NCBI GenBank assembly: GCA_015067895.1
Contig: SVLP01000003.1
Location: 1-64,000, forward strand
DNA length: 64,000 nucleotides
From: Oscillospiraceae bacterium
Lineage (GTDB): Bacteria > Bacillota_A > Clostridia > Oscillospirales > Oscillospiraceae
Reading direction: 5' to 3'
Below are positions 8,939-17,418 of the stretch, piece after piece. A model generated the notes under the pieces. The model was not told the origin of the DNA. It was given only the letters and a program-made list of their open reading frames with translations, and ran no database searches. The translations under genes and the position numbers were made by a program. Every line of letters begins with the position of its first letter. Within the stretch, counting starts at the first letter, position 1.

Positions 8939-9065
8939 GGAACGGTCATGACCGTTCCGGTCGGTTTTCTGACCTCGATGGGCAGAAAACCGACAGGTTT
9001 TACGGATTCGCCGGACATTGTTCCAATCAATTACATTGTACTGCGGAACGGCCATAGCCGTTCTA
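8939..9065. repeat. GGAACGG palindrome cluster in the mraY-ftsW gap
   Basis: A 20-bp perfect palindrome (GGAACGGTCATGACCGTTCC, 8939-8958) is followed by an inverted pair GTCGGTTTTCTG (8960-8971) / complement (8983-8994) and a second, imperfect GGAACGGCCATAGCCGTTC palindrome (9045-9063). It nearly fills the 175-bp gap between mraY and ftsW. The first palindrome recurs exactly at 23237-23256. Confidence 0.85.
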
Positions 9066-9077
9066 CAGAGTATATTC

Positions 9078-10061
9078 TCAGAATCTGCCGCTGACGCCGA
9101 ACCAGGCCAGCAGGCACATCACCAGGGTGATGCCCGCGAAGGTCAGGTCGATGCGCTCCTCAGACCAGCCGCACTTTTCGAAGTGGTGGTGGATGGGAGC
9201 CATCTTGAACAGCCGCTTGCCGTGGGTGGCCTTGAAGTAGCCCACCTGCAAAATGACGGACAGGGTCTCGATGATGTAGATGATGCCGACCATGATAAGC
9301 ACCAGGGGCATATCCAGAGCAAAGGCCGTGCCGCAGACCGCGCCGCCCAGGAACAGGGAGCCGGTGTCGCCCATGAAGACCTTGGCGGGCTTCCAGTTGT
9401 AGCACAGGAAGGCAGCCAGGCCGCCGATCAGGGACGCGGGCAGGACAGCCAGGGTGAACCGCTCCATGGCCACGGCCACGGCGGTGAAGAACACCATGAC
9501 GATGACGGTCACGGAGGAGCTCAGGCCGTCCAGACCATCGGTCAGGTTGACCGCATTGACGCAGCCGACGAAGACGAACATGGCGAAGAAGATGTACAGG
9601 ATGGGATGCAGCTCAAAGCTGACATTGAAGAAGGGGATGTACAGGGAAGCGGACATGATGCCCTCCTTGTACAGGATGTACAGGAAGATGGCGGAGACGG
9701 CCATCTGCAGGCAGGCCTTCTGGATGGAGGTCAGGCCCAGGTTGCGCTTGTACTTGACCTTGAAGAAGTCGTCCAGGAAGCCCACCAGGCCGAAGCACAG
9801 AGCCAGCAGCAGGACATAAAGTGCGGAAAAATCACCGTTTTTCATACCGGCAAAGCCGAAGACCACGACACACACAGCGGCAGCCGCCATGAACATCAGG
9901 CCGCCCATGGTGGGGGTACCGGCCTTGGAATTGTGCCAGGTGGGGCCGTCCTCCCGGATGGCCTGACCGGCCTTCAGAGCCCGCAACGCGGGGATCAGGA
10001 ACCGGCCCAGCACGAGGGTCAGCACGAAGGCGACCACGATGGTAAGGATCACATTCATCAT
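9078..10061 (-). CDS. mraY: MraY phospho-MurNAc-pentapeptide translocase
   Basis: Integral membrane enzyme that moves phospho-MurNAc-pentapeptide from UDP to undecaprenyl phosphate, forming lipid I. The 327 aa include the aspartate motifs FLDDFFKVKYKRN and NAVNLTDGLDGL and the IHHHFEKCGW histidine motif near the C-terminus. The chosen start (10061, MMNV) has GGAGG eight nt upstream; ATG at 10058 is equally possible. A TTG further upstream would put the SD inside the gene and is rejected. It follows murF by 15 nt. Confidence 0.96.
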   Translation of the reverse strand: MMNVILTIVVAFVLTLVLGRFLIPALRALKAGQAIREDGPTWHNSKAGTPTMGGLMFMAAAAVCVVVFGFAGMKNGDFSALYVLLLALCFGLVGFLDDFFKVKYKRNLGLTSIQKACLQMAVSAIFLYILYKEGIMSASLYIPFFNVSFELHPILYIFFAMFVFVGCVNAVNLTDGLDGLSSSVTVIVMVFFTAVAVAMERFTLAVLPASLIGGLAAFLCYNWKPAKVFMGDTGSLFLGGAVCGTAFALDMPLVLIMVGIIYIIETLSVILQVGYFKATHGKRLFKMAPIHHHFEKCGWSEERIDLTFAGITLVMCLLAWFGVSGRF

Positions 10062-10076
10062 TTCTATTTCCTCCAA

Positions 10077-11432
10077 TTATCTCTCGTCACGGAAAAACTG
10101 CTCCAGGGCCAGCTCCATATGCATGCCCCGGCTGCCCTTGAACAGCAGCACATCACCGGGCCGGGCCAGCCGCTTCAGGGCCAGCACCAGCTCCCTGCGG
10201 TCGGTGAAGGATCTCGCCTTGCCGCCCACCATGCCGCCGGTCAGGGCGCCCTTCTCCATACGGGCGGAGTTGGGGCCGTAGGCCATCAGGTAGTCGGCCT
10301 GCTCGGCGGCCAGGCGGCCCACCTTGTAGTGCTCCGCCTGGGTGCAGGCACCCAGCTCCAGCATATCGCCCAGAACGGCGATTTTGCGGCCGGTCTGGCG
10401 GGCCAGCACCTTCAGCGCCGCTGCCATGGACTCGGGGCCGGCGTTGTAGCAGTCGGAGATGATGGTGAAGCCCTCCTTCTCATAGATCTCCTGACGGCCC
10501 GCCATATTCCGGAAGTTGGCCAGGCTCTCCTGGATCTTCCCGGGCTCCACGCCCAGCGCCAGACCGACAGCCACGGCAGCCAGCGCGTCGCAGACGAAGT
10601 GCTCGCCCTCCACAGGCAGCTCGATGGGAAACTCGGTGCCCCTGGCGTGGGTACGGAAGGAGACGCAGCCGGTGCTGATCTCCACCCCGGAACCCCGGAC
10701 GGCGCAGCCTTCGTCCACGCCAAAATAAGTCACGCCGTGCAGGCCGCAGTCGGCGGTCTTCAGGAACTTATCATCGCCGTTGAGGAGCACAGGTGCGTCC
10801 GCGGCCATGCCCTCCAGGATCTCCAGCTTGGCCTTCAGGATACCCTCCTGGCTGCCCAGATGCTCGATGTGCATGGTGCCGATGTTGACGATGACCGCCA
10901 GGTCGGGCTGGCCGATGGAGCTCAAGTAAGCCATCTCCCGGAAGTGGTTCATGCCCATCTCCAGGACGGCGACCTGGGTATCCTCCGGCATAGCCAGGAT
11001 GCCCATGGGCATGCCGATGTCGTTGTTGTGGTTTGCGGGGGTCTTGGCGGTGCGGTAGCTCGATTCCAGAACCGTGGAGATCATCTCCTTGGTGGTGGAC
11101 TTGCCCACGGAGCCGGTGACGCCCACCACCTTCATGCCGATGCGCTGCCGCTCGCCGTTTGCGATCTGGCCCAGGGCGATGCGGGTGTCCTCGACCACGA
11201 TGGCGGGATAATCGCCGTCGCAGTGCTCGCAGAGCACCGCCGCCGCGCCCTTTTCCAGTGCCATGGGCACGAAGTCATGGCCGTCTCTGGCACCCTTCAG
11301 GGCGATGAAGAGCTGGCCGGGCTGGATGATGCGGGTGTCGTTGTTGGCGCCCAGGAATTCCACGTCCGCGTATTTGGGGTCGATGGTGCCGCCGCACCAG
11401 GCAGCGGCCTGCTGTAATGTGATTCTGCCCAT
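10077..11432 (-). CDS. murF: MurF D-Ala-D-Ala-adding ligase
   Basis: ATP-dependent cytoplasmic ligase that adds D-Ala-D-Ala to UDP-MurNAc-tripeptide, the last soluble wall-precursor step. The 451-aa protein has the P-loop GVTGSVGKSTTKEM near residue 107 and the family motif TPANHNNDIG. The N-terminal half binds the UDP-MurNAc peptide. It is separated from murE by 3 nt, so the two ligases acting in sequence are co-translated. Confidence 0.96.
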   Translation of the reverse strand: MGRITLQQAAAWCGGTIDPKYADVEFLGANNDTRIIQPGQLFIALKGARDGHDFVPMALEKGAAAVLCEHCDGDYPAIVVEDTRIALGQIANGERQRIGMKVVGVTGSVGKSTTKEMISTVLESSYRTAKTPANHNNDIGMPMGILAMPEDTQVAVLEMGMNHFREMAYLSSIGQPDLAVIVNIGTMHIEHLGSQEGILKAKLEILEGMAADAPVLLNGDDKFLKTADCGLHGVTYFGVDEGCAVRGSGVEISTGCVSFRTHARGTEFPIELPVEGEHFVCDALAAVAVGLALGVEPGKIQESLANFRNMAGRQEIYEKEGFTIISDCYNAGPESMAAALKVLARQTGRKIAVLGDMLELGACTQAEHYKVGRLAAEQADYLMAYGPNSARMEKGALTGGMVGGKARSFTDRRELVLALKRLARPGDVLLFKGSRGMHMELALEQFFRDER

Positions 11433-11435
11433 TTC

Positions 11436-12887
11436 TTATCCCTTCTTTTCCTCCAGGATCTGAGCGACGATCTCGCGTTCGTCCATATGGTGCTTGATGC
11501 CCATGATCTCCTGGTATGTCTCGTGGCCCTTGCCGGCCAGCACGATGATGTCGTCTTTTTCTGCCATGTCCATGGCGTGGCGGATGGCCGCGATGCGATC
11601 GACCACCACCTCATAGGGCTTTCCGGCCTTGTCTGCGCCGGGTGTGATGTCCGCGATGATGGCCTCGGGGGCCTCGGTGCGGGGATTGTCGGAGGTGATG
11701 ATGGCGGTATCCGCCAGCCGGGCGCCGATCTCGCCCATGATGGGCCGCTTGATGGGATCCCGGTCGCCGCCGCAGCCGAAGACGGCCAGGAGCTTGCCCC
11801 TGCAGAAGCCCCGGACGGCGGACAGCACGTTCTCCAGACCGTCGGGGGTGTGGGCGTAGTCGATGAGCACCGTGTAGTCGGTGCCGGGGGTGGGGACTAC
11901 CTCCACCCGGCCCTTGACACCGGGGGCATCCGCCAAAGCAGCGGCAGCATCCGCCAGATCGATGCCGAGACCCACAGACAGACCGAGAACGGTCAGTGCA
12001 TTATATACGGTGAACTTGCCGGGGATGCCCAGGGAGACGGGAACCTCCCGGCCCTCCAGCACGGCGGTGAAGTCGATGCCGTCGGCGCGGAGCTCCAGAT
12101 CCCTGGCCTCCAGAGTGCCCTCCCCCGCCACGGAGGTGGTGATGACGCTGCATTCTGCGGCATCCAGCATATTCTGCGCGTAGGCGTCGTCTCCGTTTAT
12201 GACGCCGACCTTGCACCGCTTGAAGAGCTGGGCCTTGGTCATGCAGTAGTGCTCCATGGTCTTGTGGAAATCCAGATGATCCTCGGTCAGGTTCGTAAAG
12301 CCCGCCACATCGAATTCCACGCCTCCCACCCGATCCAGGGCGATGGCGTGGGAAGAGACCTCCATGACCACATGGGTGCAGCCCCCGTCACGCATCCGGG
12401 CGAAGAGCCCCTGGAGCTCAAAGCTCTCGGGGGTGGTGCGCTCGGTGGGGATGACCTCCTCGCCGATCATGTTGGCGGTGGTACCGATGAGACCCACCTT
12501 GGCGTTCACGGTCTTCTCCAGCACGTGCTTCAGAAGCAGGGTGACGGAGGTCTTGCCGTTGGTGCCGGTGACACCCACCATCTTCATGGCTTTGGCGGGG
12601 TGGCCGTAGAAATTGCAGCCGAGCATCGCTAGGGCCATCCGGTCGGAGGGCACCAGCACATAGGGCACCTCACCCTCGGGCTTCTTGGCGGTGACGATGA
12701 CCGCCGCGCCCTTCTGGAGGGCCATGGGGATGAACCGGTTGCCGTCGGCGGCGAAGCCGGTGACGGCAACGAAGAGGCCGCCGCATTCAACCTTCCGGGA
12801 ATCATAGGCCACATGGGCGATGTCGATGTCCATGCTGACGTTGGACTCCAGGATGGGGATATCCTTCAAAAGTTCCAGTAATTTCAT
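11436..12887 (-). CDS. murE: MurE, UDP-MurNAc-Ala-Glu:meso-DAP ligase
   Basis: Adds the third residue of the wall stem peptide. The 483-aa Mur ligase has the P-loop GVTGTNGKTS and the amino-acid-selecting DNPR motif at 400-403, followed by TE. DNPR is the known signature for meso-diaminopimelate rather than lysine, so an A1gamma-type wall is predicted. The SD (GGAAGGAG) overlaps the end of the upstream SpoVD-like gene. In the usual Firmicute order it precedes murF/mraY, as here. Confidence 0.96.
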   Translation of the reverse strand: MKLLELLKDIPILESNVSMDIDIAHVAYDSRKVECGGLFVAVTGFAADGNRFIPMALQKGAAVIVTAKKPEGEVPYVLVPSDRMALAMLGCNFYGHPAKAMKMVGVTGTNGKTSVTLLLKHVLEKTVNAKVGLIGTTANMIGEEVIPTERTTPESFELQGLFARMRDGGCTHVVMEVSSHAIALDRVGGVEFDVAGFTNLTEDHLDFHKTMEHYCMTKAQLFKRCKVGVINGDDAYAQNMLDAAECSVITTSVAGEGTLEARDLELRADGIDFTAVLEGREVPVSLGIPGKFTVYNALTVLGLSVGLGIDLADAAAALADAPGVKGRVEVVPTPGTDYTVLIDYAHTPDGLENVLSAVRGFCRGKLLAVFGCGGDRDPIKRPIMGEIGARLADTAIITSDNPRTEAPEAIIADITPGADKAGKPYEVVVDRIAAIRHAMDMAEKDDIIVLAGKGHETYQEIMGIKHHMDEREIVAQILEEKKG

Positions 12888-12906
12888 TCGTACTCCTTCC
12901 CGGGCC

Positions 12907-15225
12907 TCAGTCGCGGGCCCCCGGATCGGTAAAGGTTATGGTGACGGTGCGCCCTGGTTCCACAGCAATCTTCGCCGGGATGTCCTGGAGCTGCACCTGT
13001 ATGGGTTGGGTCAAATCGGGATTGCCTGCAAAATGCAGGGTCAAGCCCGCGTCTGCGGCGGCCTTGGCCGCCTGAGCCGGGGTCATCCCGGCGAAATCGG
13101 GCACGGAAACAGTCTCGGGGACAGCTGCGCCCAGATAGACGAGCACCTGACTCCCCTGCTCCAGGGCCGTCCCGGCGCCGGGGAGCTGGGCAGTGACCGT
13201 GTCAGCCGTCCCCTGTAAGACGGCGGACAGGCTCGCTTCCGCAAGCGCCGCTTCCGCTTCCTTTGCGGTCAGGCCCTCCAGCGCGGGAACCTGGACGATT
13301 TGGGGTTCCTCCGCCCTGGTGACCTCCAGATACGGCAGGATGTCCGCCATCACCGCGCCCACGGTCGGCGCGGCCATGACGCCGCCGGAGATGTAGATGC
13401 CCGTGGAGGCGGACGGAGTGTCCAGTGCCACCAGTATAATATACCTCGGATCGTCCATCGGCGCAAGCCCCACAAATGACACGATTTTATCCCGAACCCT
13501 TTGGCCATTCTCATCAAAAATGTCAATTTTCTCGCTGGTTCCCGTCTTTCCGCCCACTCTGTAGCCGGATACAGTCGCGTTTTTGGCAGTTCCTTCTGTG
13601 ACCACCGACTCGATCATGCCGCACATCATCGCGGAGGTCTCCTCCGAAATGACCTGCCGGAGCACCGTGGGCTCCTGCTTCAGGAGGGTGTCCCCCTCGT
13701 CGTCGATGACCTCGGAGACGATGTAGGGCTCCAGAAGATAGCCCCCGTTGACCACCGCCGCCACCGCCCGAACCAGCTGGAGGGGGGTGATCTTGAAGGT
13801 CTGGCCGAAGGAGCCGGAGGTCAGGGACGCCGTGCCCCATTTGTCGGTGTCCACGATCAGCTCCTTGCTGAAAAAAACGCCCCCCGACTCACCCGCCAGA
13901 TCGATGCCGGTCTTCTCCAGGATGCCGAATTTTTGCACATAGTCGTAAAACCGTTCGCCGCCCAGCTTCAGCCCGATGTGGGCGAAGGCCAGGTTGCAGG
14001 AGTTCTGCAGCGCCTGGGCGGTGGTCTGACCTCCGTGGCCCTGGTGTCTCCAGCAGTGCAGGAGCTGGGCCCGGCCCGGGATCTGCTCCGCACCGGAGCA
14101 GGCAAAATGGCTGTCCATGGTCACGGCCCCGCAGTCCAGGGCGGCGGCCAGGGTGATGGTCTTGAAGGTGGAGCCGGGCTCGTAGCCGTCGGAGATGCAG
14201 CGGTTGCGCCACTGCTTTAAGCGGGCCGCCACCAGGGCATCCCGATATTCGGCCTTCCCCATGGTATATTCCGGGGAATCCTCGGCATAACGGAGGTAAT
14301 TCAGACGCAGCTGCTCCAGCTTCGCGTCCACAGCCGGGTCGCCAATTTCGAGGTAATTGTTGGGGTCATAGCTCCCCAGGGTCGCCATGGCCAGGATCTC
14401 GCCGGTATCCACATCCATGACGATGCCGAAGGCTCCGTTCTGGATGGCATAGCGCTCCATGGCCAGCTTCATCTGGTTTTCCAACGCCTGCTGGACGGTG
14501 ACATCGATGGTGGTGACCACGCTGGCTCCGGTCTGGCCTTCAAAATAGCGTTCAACGGAGAAGGGCATATCCATCTCGTTGTTGCCCTTGGTGGTGACGG
14601 TTTTTCCCGCATCCCCCGAGAGAAAGGCGTCATAGCTGGCCTCGATGCCCTCGGCCCCGTCATTGGACGCATTGGTGAAGCCGATGACCTGGGCGGCCAG
14701 ACTTCCATATGGATAGTACCGCTGGGAGTTGGGCTCTAAGTGGATGCCCTCGATGCCCGTTTCCTCGATATAGGTTCTTATTTTCGCGGCGGTCTGCTCC
14801 TCCACCCGATCCTCGATCAGGTGGTAGCGAAGGCTTTTATCCTTCGCCAGTTTTTCCACACGGGCTCTGTCAACGCCCAGGATATCCGCCAGAGCCTGAG
14901 CCATGCGGGGGATGTCCGCCCCGGTCTGCTCCAGCTCTCTCGGATCGATGTACACGTTCTCCACCGTCTCGGAGCCCGCCAGGATGTTCATATTCCGGTC
15001 GTAAATGACGCCCCGGGCAGACTGGGTCTGGGTGGTGCGGGACTGGTTGCTTAATGCCAGGGCCGAATAGGTGTCGTAGGACACCACCATCAGCCCGAAG
15101 AGCTGGGCCAGCACCGGCAAAAAAGCCGCCGCACCCAGCACTGCCATCACAAGAGCGATCCGGCGCTGCTGACCGGAGTCTGCCCGGATGCGGCGGTAAA
15201 CAGGTTTTGACTTTCTTCGTTTCAT
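12907..15225 (-). CDS. spoVD: Class B penicillin-binding protein with PASTA domains (SpoVD/FtsI-like)
   Basis: Membrane-anchored transpeptidase that cross-links septal or spore-cortex peptidoglycan with a SEDS partner. The 772 aa comprise a short basic tail and one membrane segment (about 23-48). A PBP dimer domain follows, then a transpeptidase domain with the catalytic tetrad STFK (S352), SCN (409-411) and KTG (559-561). Two PASTA domains (about 643-707 and 711-770) end the protein. SpoVD usually has one PASTA domain and division PBP2x two, so the name is provisional. The start at 15225 (MKRRKSK) follows a weak GGGTGG. It is the only class B PBP in the cluster, so it may serve division too. 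Confidence 0.9.
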   Translation of the reverse strand: MKRRKSKPVYRRIRADSGQQRRIALVMAVLGAAAFLPVLAQLFGLMVVSYDTYSALALSNQSRTTQTQSARGVIYDRNMNILAGSETVENVYIDPRELEQTGADIPRMAQALADILGVDRARVEKLAKDKSLRYHLIEDRVEEQTAAKIRTYIEETGIEGIHLEPNSQRYYPYGSLAAQVIGFTNASNDGAEGIEASYDAFLSGDAGKTVTTKGNNEMDMPFSVERYFEGQTGASVVTTIDVTVQQALENQMKLAMERYAIQNGAFGIVMDVDTGEILAMATLGSYDPNNYLEIGDPAVDAKLEQLRLNYLRYAEDSPEYTMGKAEYRDALVAARLKQWRNRCISDGYEPGSTFKTITLAAALDCGAVTMDSHFACSGAEQIPGRAQLLHCWRHQGHGGQTTAQALQNSCNLAFAHIGLKLGGERFYDYVQKFGILEKTGIDLAGESGGVFFSKELIVDTDKWGTASLTSGSFGQTFKITPLQLVRAVAAVVNGGYLLEPYIVSEVIDDEGDTLLKQEPTVLRQVISEETSAMMCGMIESVVTEGTAKNATVSGYRVGGKTGTSEKIDIFDENGQRVRDKIVSFVGLAPMDDPRYIILVALDTPSASTGIYISGGVMAAPTVGAVMADILPYLEVTRAEEPQIVQVPALEGLTAKEAEAALAEASLSAVLQGTADTVTAQLPGAGTALEQGSQVLVYLGAAVPETVSVPDFAGMTPAQAAKAAADAGLTLHFAGNPDLTQPIQVQLQDIPAKIAVEPGRTVTITFTDPGARD

Positions 15226-15254
15226 GGAACCACCCGGCCTTTCCGATAGAATCA

Positions 15255-15286
15255 ATGGGCAGCAAGGCATCCACCCTGCTGCCCAT
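15255..15286 (-). other. Stem-loop between ftsL and spoVD
   Basis: ATGGGCAGCA (15255-15264) and its exact complement (15277-15286) form a 10-bp stem with a 12-nt loop in the 98-nt spacer. No U-run follows, so attenuation, RNA processing or mRNA stability are more likely than full termination. Confidence 0.55.
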
Positions 15287-15323
15287 CTGAGCTTCTACCA
15301 TATTGTATTGACCGGGCCGGAGA

Positions 15324-15788
15324 TTATGCGAAAAACTGGCGCAGGCTCAGAAGCATGCTGTCCCACCAGCTCAGCTGCTGGGGCACGACCGTCTCGGCGG
15401 GGACGTTCACGCTGATGTGGACGGCCTCCTCGGCGGGCACCATACCCATGGATTCGGCGGCCATCCGGATCTCGTTCAGGTCGTAGCCGCTCTCATACTT
15501 CTGCTGCAGCAGCTCCTGCTCCATTTCCAGGCTGATGACCTGGGTCTCCAGCTCCCGCACCTGGGCGGTGGTATGGGCCACCTGAGCCATGCCGATGAGC
15601 ATCAGCACCGCCAGGACGATGGCGACCACATTGCCGACCAGCGCGATGGGGTCGACGGGGATGGGCTTGCGCTTCTCGGGGGACTTGTATTTGGGCAGAG
15701 CGGCTCTGCGCTCGTCGCGGTCGAGCTTGGCTGCTGTGGAACCAAACGTGTAGTACCGCACATAGCGTTCATTGTATTTGCGTGCCAT
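15324..15788 (-). CDS. ftsL: FtsL-like septum protein
   Basis: Small bitopic divisome protein. The 154 aa have a cytoplasmic part of about 47 residues and one membrane segment (IALVGNVVAIVLAVLMLIGM, about 48-67). A short coiled coil follows (VRELETQVISLEMEQELLQQ), then an acidic/proline tail. Sequence conservation in FtsL is low; the call rests on topology, coiled coil and position between rsmH and the PBP gene, the invariant place of ftsL. It likely forms a trimer with DivIB and DivIC. A good AAGGAG SD precedes the ATG. Confidence 0.85.
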   Translation of the reverse strand: MARKYNERYVRYYTFGSTAAKLDRDERRAALPKYKSPEKRKPIPVDPIALVGNVVAIVLAVLMLIGMAQVAHTTAQVRELETQVISLEMEQELLQQKYESGYDLNEIRMAAESMGMVPAEEAVHISVNVPAETVVPQQLSWWDSMLLSLRQFFA

Positions 15789-15827
15789 GGCGCATCGCTC
15801 CTTTTCTTCAGAATCAAAAGAGGAAAT

Positions 15828-16763
15828 TTACAGCTTCTCACAGACGCGCAGCTTGGCGCTGCGGGCCCGGGGATTGCGCTCCAGCTCCTCGGGGCCGGAG
15901 ACAATGGGTTTCTTGCTGATAAGCTTGACCTTGGGCTTGTTGCCGCAGATGCACACCGGGAAAGTGGGCGGGCAGGTGCAGCCCTTGGCGTTGGCGGCCA
16001 TGCCGTTCTTCACCAGCCGGTCTTCGAGAGAATGGAAGGTGATGATGGCGAGCCTGCCCTTCTTGTTCAGCTTGGGCACCGCCACCTCCAGCACCCGACC
16101 AACGGCACCCAGCTCGTCGTTGACGGCGATGCGGATGGCCTGGAAGCTGCGCTTGGCGGGGTGCTGCTTTTCCCGCAGAGCTGCGGGGGGCATGGCGGAG
16201 CGGATCACGTCCACCAGCTCCAGGGTGGTCTCGATGGGCTTCTCGGCCCTTCTGCGGTCGATGGCTGCGGCGATCTGGGGCGCGTAGCGCTCCTCGCCGT
16301 ATTCATACAAAATCCGGCGCAGCTCCTCCTTCGGCCAGGTGTTGACCACCTCGTGGGCGGTCAGGGCGTCCTCGGAGTTCATGCGCATGTCCAGCGGCGC
16401 GTCCGCCATGTAGGAAAAGCCCCGCTCCGCTTCGTCAAGCTGGGGCGAGGAAACGCCCAGATCCAGCAAAATGCCGTCGACGCCCTCAATGCCCAGGCTG
16501 TCGAGCACTTCGTCGAGCTGGCTGAAATTGCTGTGGACTAAGGTGACCCGATCCGCGTAAGGGGCCAGCCGCTCACCGGCGGCCTTCAGCGCCTTGGGAT
16601 CCCGGTCGATGCCGATGAGACGGCCGGTGGTGAGCCGGGCCGCGATCTGGCTGGAGTGGCCCGCACCGCCCAGGGTGCCGTCCACGTAGATGCCGTCGGG
16701 TTTGATATTCAAAGCCTGGATGCATTCATCCAGCAAAACGGAAACATGATAAAATTCACTCAC
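15828..16763 (-). CDS. rsmH: RsmH 16S rRNA C1402 N4-methyltransferase
   Basis: SAM-dependent enzyme that methylates the amino group of C1402 in the 16S rRNA decoding centre. The 311-aa protein starts VSEFYHVSVLLDECI, has the motif VDGTLGGAGHS (about 35-45) and ends in the conserved NPRARSAKLRVCEKL. The start is a GTG at 16763 that overlaps the mraZ stop (GTGA), which fits both homologue length and coupling; upstream residues in that frame are mraZ shadow. Confidence 0.96.
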   Translation of the reverse strand: MSEFYHVSVLLDECIQALNIKPDGIYVDGTLGGAGHSSQIAARLTTGRLIGIDRDPKALKAAGERLAPYADRVTLVHSNFSQLDEVLDSLGIEGVDGILLDLGVSSPQLDEAERGFSYMADAPLDMRMNSEDALTAHEVVNTWPKEELRRILYEYGEERYAPQIAAAIDRRRAEKPIETTLELVDVIRSAMPPAALREKQHPAKRSFQAIRIAVNDELGAVGRVLEVAVPKLNKKGRLAIITFHSLEDRLVKNGMAANAKGCTCPPTFPVCICGNKPKVKLISKKPIVSGPEELERNPRARSAKLRVCEKL

Positions 16764-17188
16764 AGGCCGATCGCCTCCAGGGATGCCATCAATTTTTCGG
16801 GGGTGAGGGCCTCCAGCTCGAAGGCCGCGAAGTGTGCCTGATCCCAGATCTCCGCCTGACCGGCCCGGCCCACGATGACCACGTCCCGGCCGATGCCGGC
16901 GTAGTCCATCAGGCTCTGGGTCAGGGTGAAGCGGGACTGCTTGTCGGGATTGCACTCGGCAGCATAGATGAAGAGCAGACTGGTGGCGCCGGATTTCTGG
17001 GCCAGGGGCAGCTGATCGTACTTGTCGTTGAGCTGCCGCCAGCTCTCCTCGGTGTAGACCGTGAGGCAGCGATGGCCGCCGTTGACACCAATGGTCACGT
17101 AGAAGGTGCTGCCCAGCTCGGCGCGCAGCTTGGCGGGAACGAACAAGCGGTTCTTGTCGTCCAGCTTCGCAGGATACTTACCGATCAA
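16760..17188 (-). CDS. mraZ: Transcriptional regulator MraZ
   Basis: Ring-forming AbrB-fold DNA-binding protein that controls the dcw cluster. The 142 aa contain two MraZ repeats, each with a DxxxR signature: KLDDKNRLFVPAKLR near the N-terminus and AECNPDKQSRFTLTQSL in the second. The start is a TTG at 17188, chosen for its GGAGG SD at 8-nt spacing and because it gives the normal MraZ length. It is the first gene of the cluster and lies directly behind the promoter and a series of 10-bp repeats that probably are its own operator. Confidence 0.93.
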   Translation of the reverse strand: MIGKYPAKLDDKNRLFVPAKLRAELGSTFYVTIGVNGGHRCLTVYTEESWRQLNDKYDQLPLAQKSGATSLLFIYAAECNPDKQSRFTLTQSLMDYAGIGRDVVIVGRAGQAEIWDQAHFAAFELEALTPEKLMASLEAIGL

Positions 17189-17199
17189 TTGCCTCACCT

Positions 17200-17240
17200 C
17201 CACTCCATTTTGGTGCCCTTTTACTCCACTTTGCACCACC
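17200..17240 (-). promoter_or_regulatory. Candidate MraZ operator (10-bp periodic repeats)
   Basis: Between the -10 element and the mraZ SD the minus strand reads AGGTGGTGCA / AAGTGGAGTA / AAAGGGCACC / AAAATGGAGT, i.e. four (G/A)(T/G)GG cores exactly one helical turn apart. MraZ is known to bind TGG-type direct repeats with 10-bp periodicity in its own promoter. Site identity is inferred. Confidence 0.6.
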
Positions 17241-17243
17241 TAC

Positions 17244-17272
17244 AGTATACCGCACCTCCCCCGAGGAGTCAA
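17244..17272 (-). promoter_or_regulatory. Promoter of the dcw cluster (mraZ)
   Basis: Minus strand TTGACT (17267-17272), 17-bp spacer, TATACT (17244-17249), followed at once by the candidate MraZ boxes. Confidence 0.88.
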
Positions 17273-17382
17273 CGACAGATTTTCGGAAAATGAAATTATT
17301 TTCGGAGGATTTCCCGTGATTTCCAATAACCGAACGGTTGTTCGATAACTTTTGCAGTAAAAACCGTCGAAATATGGGCAAA

Positions 17383-17403
17383 GGGCGGCCATAACGGCCG
17401 CCC
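17383..17403 (-). terminator. Terminator of clp
   Basis: GGGCGGCC (17383-17390) pairs with GGCCGCCC (17396-17403) around a 5-nt loop, followed by only TTT on the minus strand. It lies 15 nt after the clp stop. The short U-tract makes efficiency uncertain. The stretch to the mraZ promoter (17273-17382) is otherwise AT-rich with nothing recognised. Confidence 0.65.
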
Positions 17404-17418
17404 CCGTGGGAAACGCGC

